Below the pieces are notes generated by a model. The model searched no databases. It had not been told where the DNA came from and worked only from the letters and a program-made list of their open reading frames with translations. Made by a program: the position numbers and the translations under genes. From positions 124,001 to 188,000 of the forward strand of contig NZ_JAOEGB010000003.1 in NCBI RefSeq assembly GCF_025420585.1: DNA of 64,000 bases. Reading direction: 5' to 3'. Source of the stretch: Planotetraspora sp. A-T 1434. GTDB lineage: Bacteria > Actinomycetota > Actinomycetes > Streptosporangiales > Streptosporangiaceae. Shown here in pieces: positions 49,752 through 58,497 of this stretch (its first letter is position 1; each line of letters begins with the position of its first letter).

Positions 49752-50906
49752 CTACACCGGCCGGGTGGCGCCGACGAGGTCGTGCCTCCAGATGCTCGAA
49801 ATACGGACCACGTCCCCCGTCTGGGGGGCGTGGACCATCAACCCCCGGCCGATGTAGATCCCGACGTGGTGGATGGTGCCGGGATTGCGGCTCAGCCGCC
49901 CGTAGAACACGAGGTCGCCGCTTCGCAGGTCCTTCAGTGGCACGTGCGGCCCCGAGTTCCACTGTGTGCCGGTCCAGTGGTCGAGGGAGATGCCCGCCCG
50001 CTGCCAGGCCCGCATGGTCAAGCCCGAGCAGTCGTAGCCGGAGGGCCCGTCCGCCGCCCATACGTACGGCTTGCCGAGCTGCTTGAGCGCCCACTGGGCC
50101 GCGCGGCCGCCCCTGCCGGAGGCCAGCCCTCCCGCCCATGACGGTACGGCGAAGCTCCCCCGGCGGCCGGCCCTCTGTTTTCGGGTCTCGTCGCGGGCGC
50201 GGCGCAGCCGTTCGACCCGCGATCTGGCGGCGTCGAGGCGCCGCGAGATCGCGGTCTTCTCCTTGCTGATCTGCTCGGTCTCCTTGATCTGCCGGTCGAC
50301 CGCCAGCCTGGCGGCGTCCCTGGCCAGCCGTACCTGCTCGGCTGTCTTGAGCTGGTCGGCATAGGCCTGCGCGGCTTGAGTGCGCAAGATCGCGTAGACG
50401 CGCTGGGTGTCGCGAAGCTGCTCCAGCGTGGCGGCCTGTTCGCTGCTCAGCTGGCTCAACAGGCTGGCCCGCTGCAGGAAGCCCCCGACATCGCCGGAGT
50501 CCGAGAGCATGGCCGCACCTGACACGGACAGGTCGAGCTGGTCGTAGTCCTCGGCCGCCTGCGCCGCCACCGTGGCGCGCACCTGCTGGTAGTCGTCCGC
50601 CGCCTGGCGCAGCCGGAGGACCGCCTGCTCGTAGTCGTTCCGAGCGGCGTCAAGCTTCACCAGCTCGCCGTTGTACGCCTCGACGAGCCGCTCCGCGTCG
50701 GCGGTGAGGTCGTCCTGGCGGGCCTGGGCGACGGCGAGGTCCGCCTCCGCCTTGCCAAGCTCATGCGCCCGGTCCTGGGCCTGCTGGCGGGCCTCGGCGA
50801 CGTCCTGCGGCGACGGTCTCGGCTCCGCGCCGGCCGGGCTCCAAAGGGTCAGGACGATTCCCGACCCCAGTCCGGCGACCAGGCCCGATGCTCTGAGGAG
50901 TGGCAT
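49752..50906 (-). CDS. Secreted NlpC/P60 peptidoglycan endopeptidase
   Basis: 384 residues. Signal segment (about 4-27, ending PAGAE), a long coiled coil (about 33-240), then NlpC/P60 with Cys293, His347 and His359. Same architecture as the riboswitch-controlled protein at 23.6 kb, but I see no c-di-AMP riboswitch before this one. Hydrolyses stem peptides in the wall. Confidence 0.92.
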   Translation of the reverse strand: MPLLRASGLVAGLGSGIVLTLWSPAGAEPRPSPQDVAEARQQAQDRAHELGKAEADLAVAQARQDDLTADAERLVEAYNGELVKLDAARNDYEQAVLRLRQAADDYQQVRATVAAQAAEDYDQLDLSVSGAAMLSDSGDVGGFLQRASLLSQLSSEQAATLEQLRDTQRVYAILRTQAAQAYADQLKTAEQVRLARDAARLAVDRQIKETEQISKEKTAISRRLDAARSRVERLRRARDETRKQRAGRRGSFAVPSWAGGLASGRGGRAAQWALKQLGKPYVWAADGPSGYDCSGLTMRAWQRAGISLDHWTGTQWNSGPHVPLKDLRSGDLVFYGRLSRNPGTIHHVGIYIGRGLMVHAPQTGDVVRISSIWRHDLVGATRPV

Positions 50907-51057
50907 GCTACCCCTTCCCTAACTCCACTCCCCTCACTTCCCGTTGACTACTCTCCGTACACATTGAAGACATGGACAGTAATTCTGCTATGGGGTAGAT
51001 CGCCCGGCATGTACGAGAAAGCCGGGAGGTCCACCGTCGGATCGGCATGGCCTCCGG

Positions 51058-53052
51058 TCAGGTGGTGCCGGAGGTCGTCGGGGACGGCTGCGCGGCGGGG
51101 TCGCCCGCGGAGTCGGCGGGGTCGTTCCTGCGGGCTGCGGCCGCCTCGGTGGGCGGTGGACCAGCCGGAGGCCGATCGCCCGGCGCATCCCCCGACCGCC
51201 GGCCCGCGGTTCTGGAGCCGTCTCCCGGGGCGCCGCTCCACCCCCGATCGCGGCGCCCCGACTCGCCTCTCCGCTGCGGGTTACCCGGCGCATCGCCTGA
51301 CCACGGATCACCGCTCCCCGGCCTGTCCCCTGACGATCGATCGCCGGGCCTGTCCCATGGCCGCGCATGCGCCGACCTGGTCCATGGCCGCTGGAAGTGA
51401 GCGCCCCACCGGGCGGGCCGCCCCTGCGACTGGTCGGCCGCCGCGCCTTGCGGGGGCTCGGGTTGCCGCTGCGGGGTCTGAGTGGGAGGCGAAGCCGGCG
51501 ACTGAGTGGGAGGCGGAGCCGGTGTCGGCCTGTCGGGACACTCACGCCGCGGCCGGGGATGGTGCTGGTGGTCGTGGCCGTGCTCGTGCTCGTGCTCATG
51601 GTCGTGGTCGTGGTCGTGCTCGTGCTCATGGTCGTGGTCGTGGTCGTGCTCGTGCTCATGGTCGTGCGGTGGCCACGGGCCCGGGCCCGGCCATCCTGGC
51701 GGGGGCCCATCCGTGGGGGTGGGCCCGGTGGGAGTCCCCGTGGGCATCTGGGACGGCGGCGGCTCGGAACCGGAGGGCTGGGTCGGGTGGGTGGACGGCT
51801 GGCTCGTCGGGTGAGTCGTCGGGTGGGTCGAGGGGTGAACCGACGGCTGGGCGGAAGGCTGCGAGGGCCGGGGCGGCGGGCCGTACGGCCGGGGCGGCCT
51901 CGGCCGCGGGGGAACGGGCGCCGGGGTGGGCAGGAGGAGGGGCCGGGCGGGGAAGAGAGGCTCCGCGAGCTGCCGTGAGTCGATCCGGCCCATGGGCGAG
52001 TGGTCGGCGACCGGCTCGAGAAGCCTCTCGCCGGGCCTGGCCGTCGTCGGCGCCGGGACGCGAGGAGCCTCGCTGGCGGTCGGCAGCCCTTCCGAGGTGA
52101 AGCGGGTGACCCGCTCCCCCGGCCCACCGGCCAGTTGGGCGAACACGAGCGCCACCGTGGCGACGGCCGCGACGGCGGCGACCGCCCCCGCGACGGCCTG
52201 CGCCAGCCGGCCGTCCATCCCGGCGCCCACCCTGGGGAAGCCGGAGGCGTCGAGCGGCCCGACCCGCTTCGCGACATATCGCCGGTAGGGGACGAGCTCG
52301 GGGTCGATGAAGCAGCTCAGCACCCTGACCCGCAGGGTGTCGGGGAGGATCACCTCGGGCAGCAGGGCGAAGACCTTGGCCTGGGAGACCTGCCTGACCC
52401 GGTGACGTGAGCACGTCTCGCAACGCGTGAGATGCCTTGCCACCCGCTCGCGCGCCTCGGGCGTGAGCTCGCCGGAGAACCCAGCGAGGATCTTGGCCAA
52501 CCGGTCGCATTCGTTCGGTTCCCGCCGGGCGAGGATCTCGACGGTGATGGCGTCGCGGAGCCGTTCGATCGCGGCGTCGTTCAGCGCCTCCGCGTAACGC
52601 TGCCCGGTGCCGAGCACCGCCCCCAGATCCGCTCCGGAGATCCCATGCCGGGTGGTCAGCTCCAGGACCTCGCGGTCCTCCGGGGCCAGGGCCGCCACGG
52701 CGTTCCAGGCGACGGTCCGCATCTCGGCGTCCGCGGGGTCGGCGAGCGGCGGCACGGCGGCGAGGGCCAGCTCGGTGTCCACCGGCGATGACTCTCCGGG
52801 CCTGCCGCGGCGCAGGCATTCGCCGTGGGCGAGGGCGTACAGCCAGACTCTGAACCTCTCGGGATCGGCCAGCGCGCCGACCAGGGCCTCTGCCGCGACC
52901 AGCGTGTCGCGCAGCGCGACCTGGGCGCCGTCCGGGCCGCCGAGGACGGCACGGCAGTATCGATAGACGCTCTCGGCATACGTGTCATAGAGCGCGGCCA
53001 GAGCTCCCGGCTCGCGGGCCCGCAACGCGTCAACCAGGACGCCATCATTCAT
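51058..53052 (-). CDS. ECF-type sigma factor fused to zinc-finger, membrane helix and His-rich outer tail
   Basis: 664 residues from ATG 53052. Sigma region 2-like LYDTYAESVYRYCRAVLG (21-38) and region 4-like LAPEDREVLELTTRHGISGADLGAVLG (122-148). A ZAS anti-sigma motif follows: Cys182 with His207-x3-Cys211-x2-Cys214. One membrane helix (about 283-307), then an outer Pro/Ser/Thr-rich stalk, a 36-residue His-Asp-Glu repeat (463-498; 19 His) and a long disordered Arg/Gly/Pro tail. It is similar in plan to ECF groups with C-terminal zinc and membrane extensions. The His repeat suggests metal sensing or sequestration outside the cell. No clear ribosome site; possibly leaderless. Confidence 0.85.
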   Translation of the reverse strand: MNDGVLVDALRAREPGALAALYDTYAESVYRYCRAVLGGPDGAQVALRDTLVAAEALVGALADPERFRVWLYALAHGECLRRGRPGESSPVDTELALAAVPPLADPADAEMRTVAWNAVAALAPEDREVLELTTRHGISGADLGAVLGTGQRYAEALNDAAIERLRDAITVEILARREPNECDRLAKILAGFSGELTPEARERVARHLTRCETCSRHRVRQVSQAKVFALLPEVILPDTLRVRVLSCFIDPELVPYRRYVAKRVGPLDASGFPRVGAGMDGRLAQAVAGAVAAVAAVATVALVFAQLAGGPGERVTRFTSEGLPTASEAPRVPAPTTARPGERLLEPVADHSPMGRIDSRQLAEPLFPARPLLLPTPAPVPPRPRPPRPYGPPPRPSQPSAQPSVHPSTHPTTHPTSQPSTHPTQPSGSEPPPSQMPTGTPTGPTPTDGPPPGWPGPGPWPPHDHEHEHDHDHDHEHEHDHDHDHEHEHEHGHDHQHHPRPRRECPDRPTPAPPPTQSPASPPTQTPQRQPEPPQGAAADQSQGRPARWGAHFQRPWTRSAHARPWDRPGDRSSGDRPGSGDPWSGDAPGNPQRRGESGRRDRGWSGAPGDGSRTAGRRSGDAPGDRPPAGPPPTEAAAARRNDPADSAGDPAAQPSPTTSGTT
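51571..51660 (-). repeat. 30-bp tandem repeat encoding the His-Asp-Glu tail
   Basis: Two exact 30-bp units (51601-51630, 51631-51660) and one degenerate unit (51571-51600). Each codes for ten residues (HE HE HD HD HD pattern read on the minus strand), so gain or loss of a unit changes the His count by five in frame. Confidence 0.9.
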
Positions 53053-53383
53053 GTAACCAAGAGTAAATGCCTGGTAACCGAAAGCTCCACCGATTCCGCC
53101 GAAGCGGCATAACGCCATCGACGGCATTCAGGGTCCAGCTCTCGGAACTTTCCCGCACTGAGCACAGTTCGCCCAATTTGGCCGGGCTTGCTGGTAATAG
53201 GAGCGTTTTATAAAGATAAATCTAGATAGATCGATATAGATTTCCAGCGCACTCGTCCGGTGCCTGCTCAGACCCCGAGAGGACCGGGACACGGCGAGGG
53301 CTCGCCGGAGCTCCGGGGCGTCTAATAGGGCGCAGCCCCATCATCGGCGCAGCCCATCATCGGACCGGCGCCCGTCGACCGCA
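53053..53383. other. Intergenic region with AT-rich palindromic island
   Basis: No gene seen. About 40 bp (53205-53245) are AT-rich in an otherwise GC-rich region and contain AAATCTA (53218-53224) facing TAGATTT (53237-53243), around ATCTAGAT. It may hold the promoter or operator for the sigma-factor gene (about 165 bp away) or an Lsr2 site. Confidence 0.4.
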
Positions 53384-54481
53384 TTACTTCTCGCGGACGA
53401 CGAGTCCGGCCTCGGCGCACCCCTGGGTGAGCGCCTCCAGCCCGAAGGCGTCGACCGGCCCCAGTGCGCCCTTCCCGCGCACGCCGGCCAGCGCGGTGAC
53501 CGCTCCCCAGGCGATGACGCGGGCGGTGAAGTCGTAGGGGTCTCCCCCCTCGAGGTGGGCCGAGGCGAGGAGGCGCCCTCTCGCGTCATAGGCCTCGGCG
53601 ACGATCTGAGAGGAGATGCCCGGGTCGGCGGCCTGCGGCCGGTTCCCCGCGCGGAGCACCCGGTCGGCCATCGCCTCGGTGACCCGCTTCGCCCCCGGCA
53701 CGGCGGCGAGCACCGGAGTGGCCCTCGCGAGCACTCCGGCGGCCCTGGTCAGCCCGCCGAGCCAGCCGAGATAGACGTTGACCTCGCGCAGCCCGGGGTG
53801 GGCCGGCGGCAGGGTGAAGTGCTCCGAGGCACCCACCGAGATGCCGTGGCGGCGGCGGCCGCCCACGTGGAACTGGCGGGTCCGGCCGTTCTCGCGGACG
53901 ATGCGGCCCTGGCGGAAGCCGTACATCGGGTCGAGGAGGATGCCCAGGGCGGACGCCCAGGTGCCGGAGCTGGCGCGCCTGGCGATGTTGCCGTTGACGA
54001 AATATCCCACATCCACGCGCACCGCCTCGGACCCGGCCTTCCGCAGGGCCAGGGCGGCGGCCAGGTTGCCCGGCACGTAGTCGTACCCGAAGGCGGTGAG
54101 CAGGGCGGCTCCGGCGGCCGCCGCGGGCGGGCCGTACCGCTGGAAGACCCGCTTGATGAACGTCGGCTCACCCGTTGTGTCGAGGTAGACGGCGCCCGCG
54201 TCTGTCGCGGCGGTGACCGCCGCCTCACCCCATCGGACGAACGGGCCCACGGCGGAGATCAGCACGTCTCCCGGGCCGACGATCCGGCCCACGGACTCCG
54301 GACGGCTCACATCGGCGACGGCCGTGGGCACCTCGGCCTGCAACGACCTGGCGAGCGCGTCGAGCTTGGCCTGGTCGCGGCCCGCGAGCAGCGGCCGGGC
54401 CCCGCGGGCGAGCAGGGCCTCGGCGATGAGCGCGCCGGTGAACCCGGTGGCTCCGAAGAGCACGATCCTGGGGGTCGTCAT
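53384..54481 (-). CDS. Trans-acting enoyl reductase / saccharopine dehydrogenase-like protein
   Basis: 365 residues from ATG 54481. N-terminal Rossmann motif VLFGATGFTGALIAE, AGRDQAKL and DTTGEP; the family includes mycobacterial Rv2449c/Rv2953-type reductases acting on acyl or polyketide substrates. No membrane segment. Stands alone; substrate unknown. Confidence 0.82.
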   Translation of the reverse strand: MTTPRIVLFGATGFTGALIAEALLARGARPLLAGRDQAKLDALARSLQAEVPTAVADVSRPESVGRIVGPGDVLISAVGPFVRWGEAAVTAATDAGAVYLDTTGEPTFIKRVFQRYGPPAAAAGAALLTAFGYDYVPGNLAAALALRKAGSEAVRVDVGYFVNGNIARRASSGTWASALGILLDPMYGFRQGRIVRENGRTRQFHVGGRRRHGISVGASEHFTLPPAHPGLREVNVYLGWLGGLTRAAGVLARATPVLAAVPGAKRVTEAMADRVLRAGNRPQAADPGISSQIVAEAYDARGRLLASAHLEGGDPYDFTARVIAWGAVTALAGVRGKGALGPVDAFGLEALTQGCAEAGLVVREK

Positions 54482-54594
54482 GCCGTTACGGTAACCTGCC
54501 TTGGATTTCAAGATCCACAGCGGGTCGGCGCCGATATCGGACATCGCAACGTCGCCAGACCACTCACCGTCGCCGATCGTCTCGCCGTTCCGGA

Positions 54595-55389
54595 TCACTG
54601 CCGCCGATCGTTGATCGCCTGATAGCCGCGGTCCTTGGCGAACGGTTCGGTCGTCGGCATCACCGTGTGGATCGGGGCGGCCCCGGCGAGCGCCAGCTCC
54701 TCGTACGGCTTGGCCGTGGCGCCCCAGGCCGTCGCCAGCACGTCGGTTCTGGCAACGGCGCCCCCGCTGACGCCCTCCACAGTGACGACGAAGCGCCGCC
54801 TGTCGTTGGCGCGGACGTTGTCGGCGTAGGCCGTGCCGCCACCGAGGAGCTTGCCCGCGGCGTCGCGGAGGAGGGCGGTGACCGCGAGACTGGTCGCCGC
54901 TTTCATGAAGGGGTCGAGGACGTAACCCGTGACGAGGTAGGAGCCGGTCGGCAGCCGTTCCGTCGTGACGTCCGACACCGGGAACTCCAGGTAGGCCGAC
55001 GGCACCCGGGTCGCCATGCGCCAGCTGGCGCGCCGATAGTCGATCTTCACGCGGACCGGTTTGACGCTGGATAGCGCCTGACCGGAGAAGGGCAGCCTCC
55101 CGCCCGGAGGGACCGCGTCGAGCGGCTGCTCCAGGTGGACGACCTCCTTGCCGCCCGCGTCCACGGCGCTGATCACAGCGACCGCGTTCTCACCGAAGTG
55201 GTAGCGGTTGGCGTTCCCCAGCACGCCCGCCCAGTTCACCACATAGCCGGCGCCCGACTTCACGACCGAGGAGGTCTGCTCCTTCAGGGCGAGGGGCCGG
55301 AGGTCCGCCTGATTGTCTTCGCTTGCGCACGCCGCGGTCACCAGTCCGGCGAGGGCGAGTGCGATCGTCATTCGGCTACGTCGCGTCAC
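54595..55389 (-). CDS. Putative secreted lipoprotein
   Basis: 264 residues. Signal peptide with lipobox-like LVTAAC (Cys21), then a beta-rich domain without recognised motif. Probably exported and lipid-anchored. Function unknown. Confidence 0.75.
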   Translation of the reverse strand: MTRRSRMTIALALAGLVTAACASEDNQADLRPLALKEQTSSVVKSGAGYVVNWAGVLGNANRYHFGENAVAVISAVDAGGKEVVHLEQPLDAVPPGGRLPFSGQALSSVKPVRVKIDYRRASWRMATRVPSAYLEFPVSDVTTERLPTGSYLVTGYVLDPFMKAATSLAVTALLRDAAGKLLGGGTAYADNVRANDRRRFVVTVEGVSGGAVARTDVLATAWGATAKPYEELALAGAAPIHTVMPTTEPFAKDRGYQAINDRRQ

Positions 55390-55524
55390 TTAGCCGTCAT
55401 AACCCCTGAATAGGGCGCCGAGCCCCGGGACACGCGCAACTCGTACCGGCTTTTTAACCGCCCACCTTTTGCCCGATCAGAATCCGTTCATTGCGTGAGC
55501 GGCTTTTTAGCCATTTATACGGCT

Positions 55525-57135
55525 TTATCGTTGGCGCGTTACCCGGGCCTCGTCCCAGACGGGTTCCGGCGCCTCATAGACCCGCCCATCCGCCCCGAAG
55601 ACCAGATAGCGATCGAAGTCGGCCGCGAACCAGCGGTCGTGGGTGACCGCCAGCACGGTGCCGGCGAAGGCGTCCAGGCCCTCCTGCAACGCCTCGGCGC
55701 TGGCCAGGTCGAGGTTGTCGGTGGGCTCGTCGAGCAGCAGCAGGGTGGCGCCGGACAGCTCCAGCAGGAGGATCTGCAGCCGCGCCTGCTGGCCGCCCGA
55801 CAGCGTCTCGAACCGCTGCTCGGCGATGCTCCCCGCCAGCTCGTATCGGGCCAGGGCCTTCATCGCCTCGTTCTTCAGCCGGGCGTGCTCGGTCATGACG
55901 ATCTCGCACGGCGTCCGCTTATGGAGCTCGGGCCGCGCATGGGTCTGGGCGAAATGCCCGGGGACGACCCGAGCACCGAGCTTCGCCGTACCGGTGTGCC
56001 GGATGGTCTCGCCCGCGATCAGCCGCAGGAAGTGGGACTTCCCCGACCCGTTCGAGCCCAGGACGGCGACGCGCTCGCCGTACCAGACCTCCAGGTCGAA
56101 GGGCTTCATCAGTCCGGTGAGCTCGAGATTCTCGCAGATCACGGCACGTTTGCCGGTGCGGCCGCCACGCAGGCGCATGCTGATGAGCTGGTCCTTCGGG
56201 GCGACCTCCGGCGGCCCGGCCTCCTCGAACCTGCGCAGCCGCGTCTGGGCCGCGTGGTAGGCGGGGGCCATGCCGTCGTTGTACGTGGCCTTCTGCTTGA
56301 GCATGACGACCAGGCGCTTGAGCTTGGCGTGCTCCTCGTCCCAGCGGCGGCGGAGCTCGTCGAGCCGCTCGTTGCGCTCCTTGCGGGCCTCCGCGTACGT
56401 CGCGAAGCCGCCACCGTGAACCCAGATATTTCCGGACTCGACGGTGACGATCCTGTCGGCGGCGTTGGCGAGCAACTGCCTGTCGTGCGAGACCAGCACT
56501 ACGGTCTTGGGCGTCTCCCGGAGGGCCTGTTCGAGCCAGAGCTTGCCGGGCACGTCGAGATAGTTGTCGGGCTCGTCGAGCAGCAGGGTCTGGTCCGGGC
56601 CGCGCAGCAGCGCCTCCAGGACGAGCCTCTTCTGCTCACCGCCCGAGAGCGTGTTGACCTCGCGATATTTCACGTTGTCGTACGGCGCGCCCAGGGCGGC
56701 CATCGTGCAGGTGTCCCAGAGCACCTCGATGTCGTAGCCGCCCGCGTCCGTATAGTCGGTGATCGCCTGGGCGTAGCGCATCTGGGTCTTCTCGTCGTCG
56801 CGCTCCATCATCGCCAGTTCGGCGTCGTGCAGCCGCCCCGCCGCCTCCCGCACGCGCTGCGGCGCGACGCTGATCAGCAGATCCTGGACGGTACGGCTGT
56901 CGCGGATGCTGCCGATGAACTGCCGCATCACCCCGAGACCGCCCGAGTGTGCCACCGAACCCTCGACCGGCTGGAGGTCGCCCGAGATCAAGCGCATCAA
57001 GGTGGTCTTGCCCGCCCCGTTGGGCCCGACCAGGGCCGCCTTGACACCCTCGCCGATCCGGAACGAGACGTCGTTCAGCAACGGCCTGCCGTCAGGCAGC
57101 ACATAAGTAAGGTGCGCGATCTCCACATGTGGCAT
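55525..57135 (-). CDS. ABC-F family ATP-binding protein
   Basis: 536 residues from ATG 57135 with GGGAGG upstream. Two ABC domains: Walker A GPNGAGKT (37-44) and GSNGSGKS; signatures LSGGEQ and LSGGQQ; Walker B LLLLDEPTDN and LLLDEPDN. No membrane domain. The linker is charged and helical (about 245-300). ABC-F proteins act on the ribosome, as translation factors or antibiotic resistance. A decayed copy of its first codons lies at 58.4 kb. Confidence 0.9.
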   Translation of the reverse strand: MPHVEIAHLTYVLPDGRPLLNDVSFRIGEGVKAALVGPNGAGKTTLMRLISGDLQPVEGSVAHSGGLGVMRQFIGSIRDSRTVQDLLISVAPQRVREAAGRLHDAELAMMERDDEKTQMRYAQAITDYTDAGGYDIEVLWDTCTMAALGAPYDNVKYREVNTLSGGEQKRLVLEALLRGPDQTLLLDEPDNYLDVPGKLWLEQALRETPKTVVLVSHDRQLLANAADRIVTVESGNIWVHGGGFATYAEARKERNERLDELRRRWDEEHAKLKRLVVMLKQKATYNDGMAPAYHAAQTRLRRFEEAGPPEVAPKDQLISMRLRGGRTGKRAVICENLELTGLMKPFDLEVWYGERVAVLGSNGSGKSHFLRLIAGETIRHTGTAKLGARVVPGHFAQTHARPELHKRTPCEIVMTEHARLKNEAMKALARYELAGSIAEQRFETLSGGQQARLQILLLELSGATLLLLDEPTDNLDLASAEALQEGLDAFAGTVLAVTHDRWFAADFDRYLVFGADGRVYEAPEPVWDEARVTRQR

Positions 57136-57239
57136 GTGCCCTCCCAAGGTCCCTGGGGAGGGTATCCAGCTTCTTCTCGTATCAGCACGCGGATTTCTGC
57201 CTCTGGGGCCGCGCCTCGGCAGCCGATCAGGATGAGGTC

Positions 57240-57315
57240 CCCGCACTCTTGCGGGGTGCTGGAATAGCCGGTGGAAGGTCCGGCAATGCCGCCGCTGTCG
57301 ACCAGCAGCATGATC
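57240..57315 (-). pseudogene. Fragment related to the membrane gene at 59.1-59.9 kb
   Basis: The minus frame reads LLVDSGGIAGPSTGYSS, close to LLVDSGGISGSSADYPSS inside the intact membrane protein gene downstream. No start, short and followed by unrelated sequence up to the ABC-F ribosome site. A remnant of duplication or rearrangement. Confidence 0.55.
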
Positions 57316-57363
57316 CAGGCTAGTCGCAGACGCAGTGAGGGTCATCGCTAGTAGAAAGGCATC

Positions 57364-58053
57364 GTGACTAACGATCAGCGGCATGGCAGTCGATGGCAGG
57401 ACCGCTCCCGTGTGACCCGTCCCATGGAGATCCTCGTGAGCGCCCTGGCGGTCGGAGCGGGATTCGGCGCGGCAACCTCCCTCGTGAACGCCCTCTCCCA
57501 CACCTACGCCGACCTTGAAAGCCGTGCCTATACCACCAGCGGGTGGTCAATCGCGGAAATCATGAGCGTGCTGCTCGACTCCGGCTGGGCTTGGGCGGGT
57601 TTGGCGGTCGCAGTGGGGTGGCTGGTCACACACGCCAAGGAGAGCCGTCCCACAGCACTGGCGCGGGGTGGTGCTGCCGCTGGTGCACTGGCCCTGCTTG
57701 CGGCCACGGCCGCCTACAGCATCGTGGACACCATCCATAGCGGCGCGCAGTTCCCCTGGTACGAGTCCGAACCGCCGGTGTGGTGGGTCGCCAGTGTCGT
57801 CTTCGGAGCGCCCTTGGGTGCCGTTGGTGCATGCGCCAAGCGACCGGGAGCGATCGGCTTGCTCGCGAGATTGACCGTGCCGGTCGGCGCCGCCGTACAG
57901 ATGGTCGTGCTCCCGCCCGGCAGGAACGAGGTGGTCGAGACCATAGGGAAGACGATCGTATGGGCGGTGGCTGCCGCAAGTATCGGCTTCGTCGTCGTCC
58001 GATTCCTCTTGGAGCGACGTCGGCGCTCTCTGGCAGGTGCAGATTCGCCGTAG
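57364..58053 (+). CDS. Hypothetical multi-pass membrane protein
   Basis: 229 residues from GTG 57364 (AAAGG upstream). Hydrophobic segments at about 22-43, 60-85, 100-120, 137-155 and 185-212. C-terminal basic tail. No family recognised. Divergent from the ABC-F gene across the remnant. Confidence 0.65.
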   Translation: MTNDQRHGSRWQDRSRVTRPMEILVSALAVGAGFGAATSLVNALSHTYADLESRAYTTSGWSIAEIMSVLLDSGWAWAGLAVAVGWLVTHAKESRPTALARGGAAAGALALLAATAAYSIVDTIHSGAQFPWYESEPPVWWVASVVFGAPLGAVGACAKRPGAIGLLARLTVPVGAAVQMVVLPPGRNEVVETIGKTIVWAVAAASIGFVVVRFLLERRRRSLAGADSP

Positions 58054-58330
58054 GAGGAGTAGGGCAGCATCGTTCGCGACGGCGAGATCGTCGGCTGGGA
58101 CCTGCATCCCGGCGGACGCCCGTGGGAGGAAGATGGGCCTCTGGAGGTCCTTTTTCTCATACCTCTACCGGTATAACGGGGTGGCCTACTCCTGCGCCTA
58201 TGCAGGCCTGCGGCTGACCGACGCGCGCGCGGTCACTGGCCCGCCTGACGCGTGGCTGCGCCTGCCGGAACGCGACTACTGGCACTGACCGCGGACAACG
58301 TCTCCCGCATGAAGATCCCCTGCTGAGCAA
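58054..58330. pseudogene. Decayed coding region
   Basis: Plus-strand text reads VRDGEIVGWDLHPGGRPWEEDGP in one frame and MGLWRSFFSYLYRYNGVAYSC... in another, each cut short. Protein-like composition without an intact frame suggests an inactive gene of unknown family. No start with ribosome site seen for a full product. Confidence 0.35.
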
Positions 58331-58374
58331 CGGGTGTGACAGGCAGGTAACGGGGGTCATAGCTTGCACTTGGG

Positions 58375-58430
58375 GTGCGCGATCTCCACGTGTGACACAT
58401 GCTCTCCTCAAGGTCCCCGGAGAGCGTACC
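58375..58430 (-). pseudogene. Truncated copy of the ABC-F gene start
   Basis: About 55 bp match the ABC-F ribosome site and first codons (GGGACCTT...ATG...TGTGGAGATCGCGCACC). Two extra bases after the ATG break the frame. No further ABC-F sequence follows, so it is a remnant. Confidence 0.65.
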
Positions 58431-58468
58431 GACAGGTAACGTACTGCCGCACGTGATTTCGTTGGAGT

Positions 58469-58486
58469 ATCTGAAGTAGTTCAGAT
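58469..58486. promoter_or_regulatory. Palindromic operator before the antitoxin-like gene
   Basis: ATCTGAA-gtag-TTCAGAT, perfect 7-bp arms, ending 11 bp before ATG 58498. Such a site directly at a small DNA-binding gene is typical of toxin-antitoxin autoregulation. Confidence 0.6.
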
Positions 58487-58497
58487 GAAATTGGGTC

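Noticed and set aside
55390-55524. Promoter or repeat in the gap between the lipoprotein and ABC-F genes
   Set aside because: It is slightly AT-rich with GGCTTT repeated, but no clear -35/-10 pair or hairpin could be supported.
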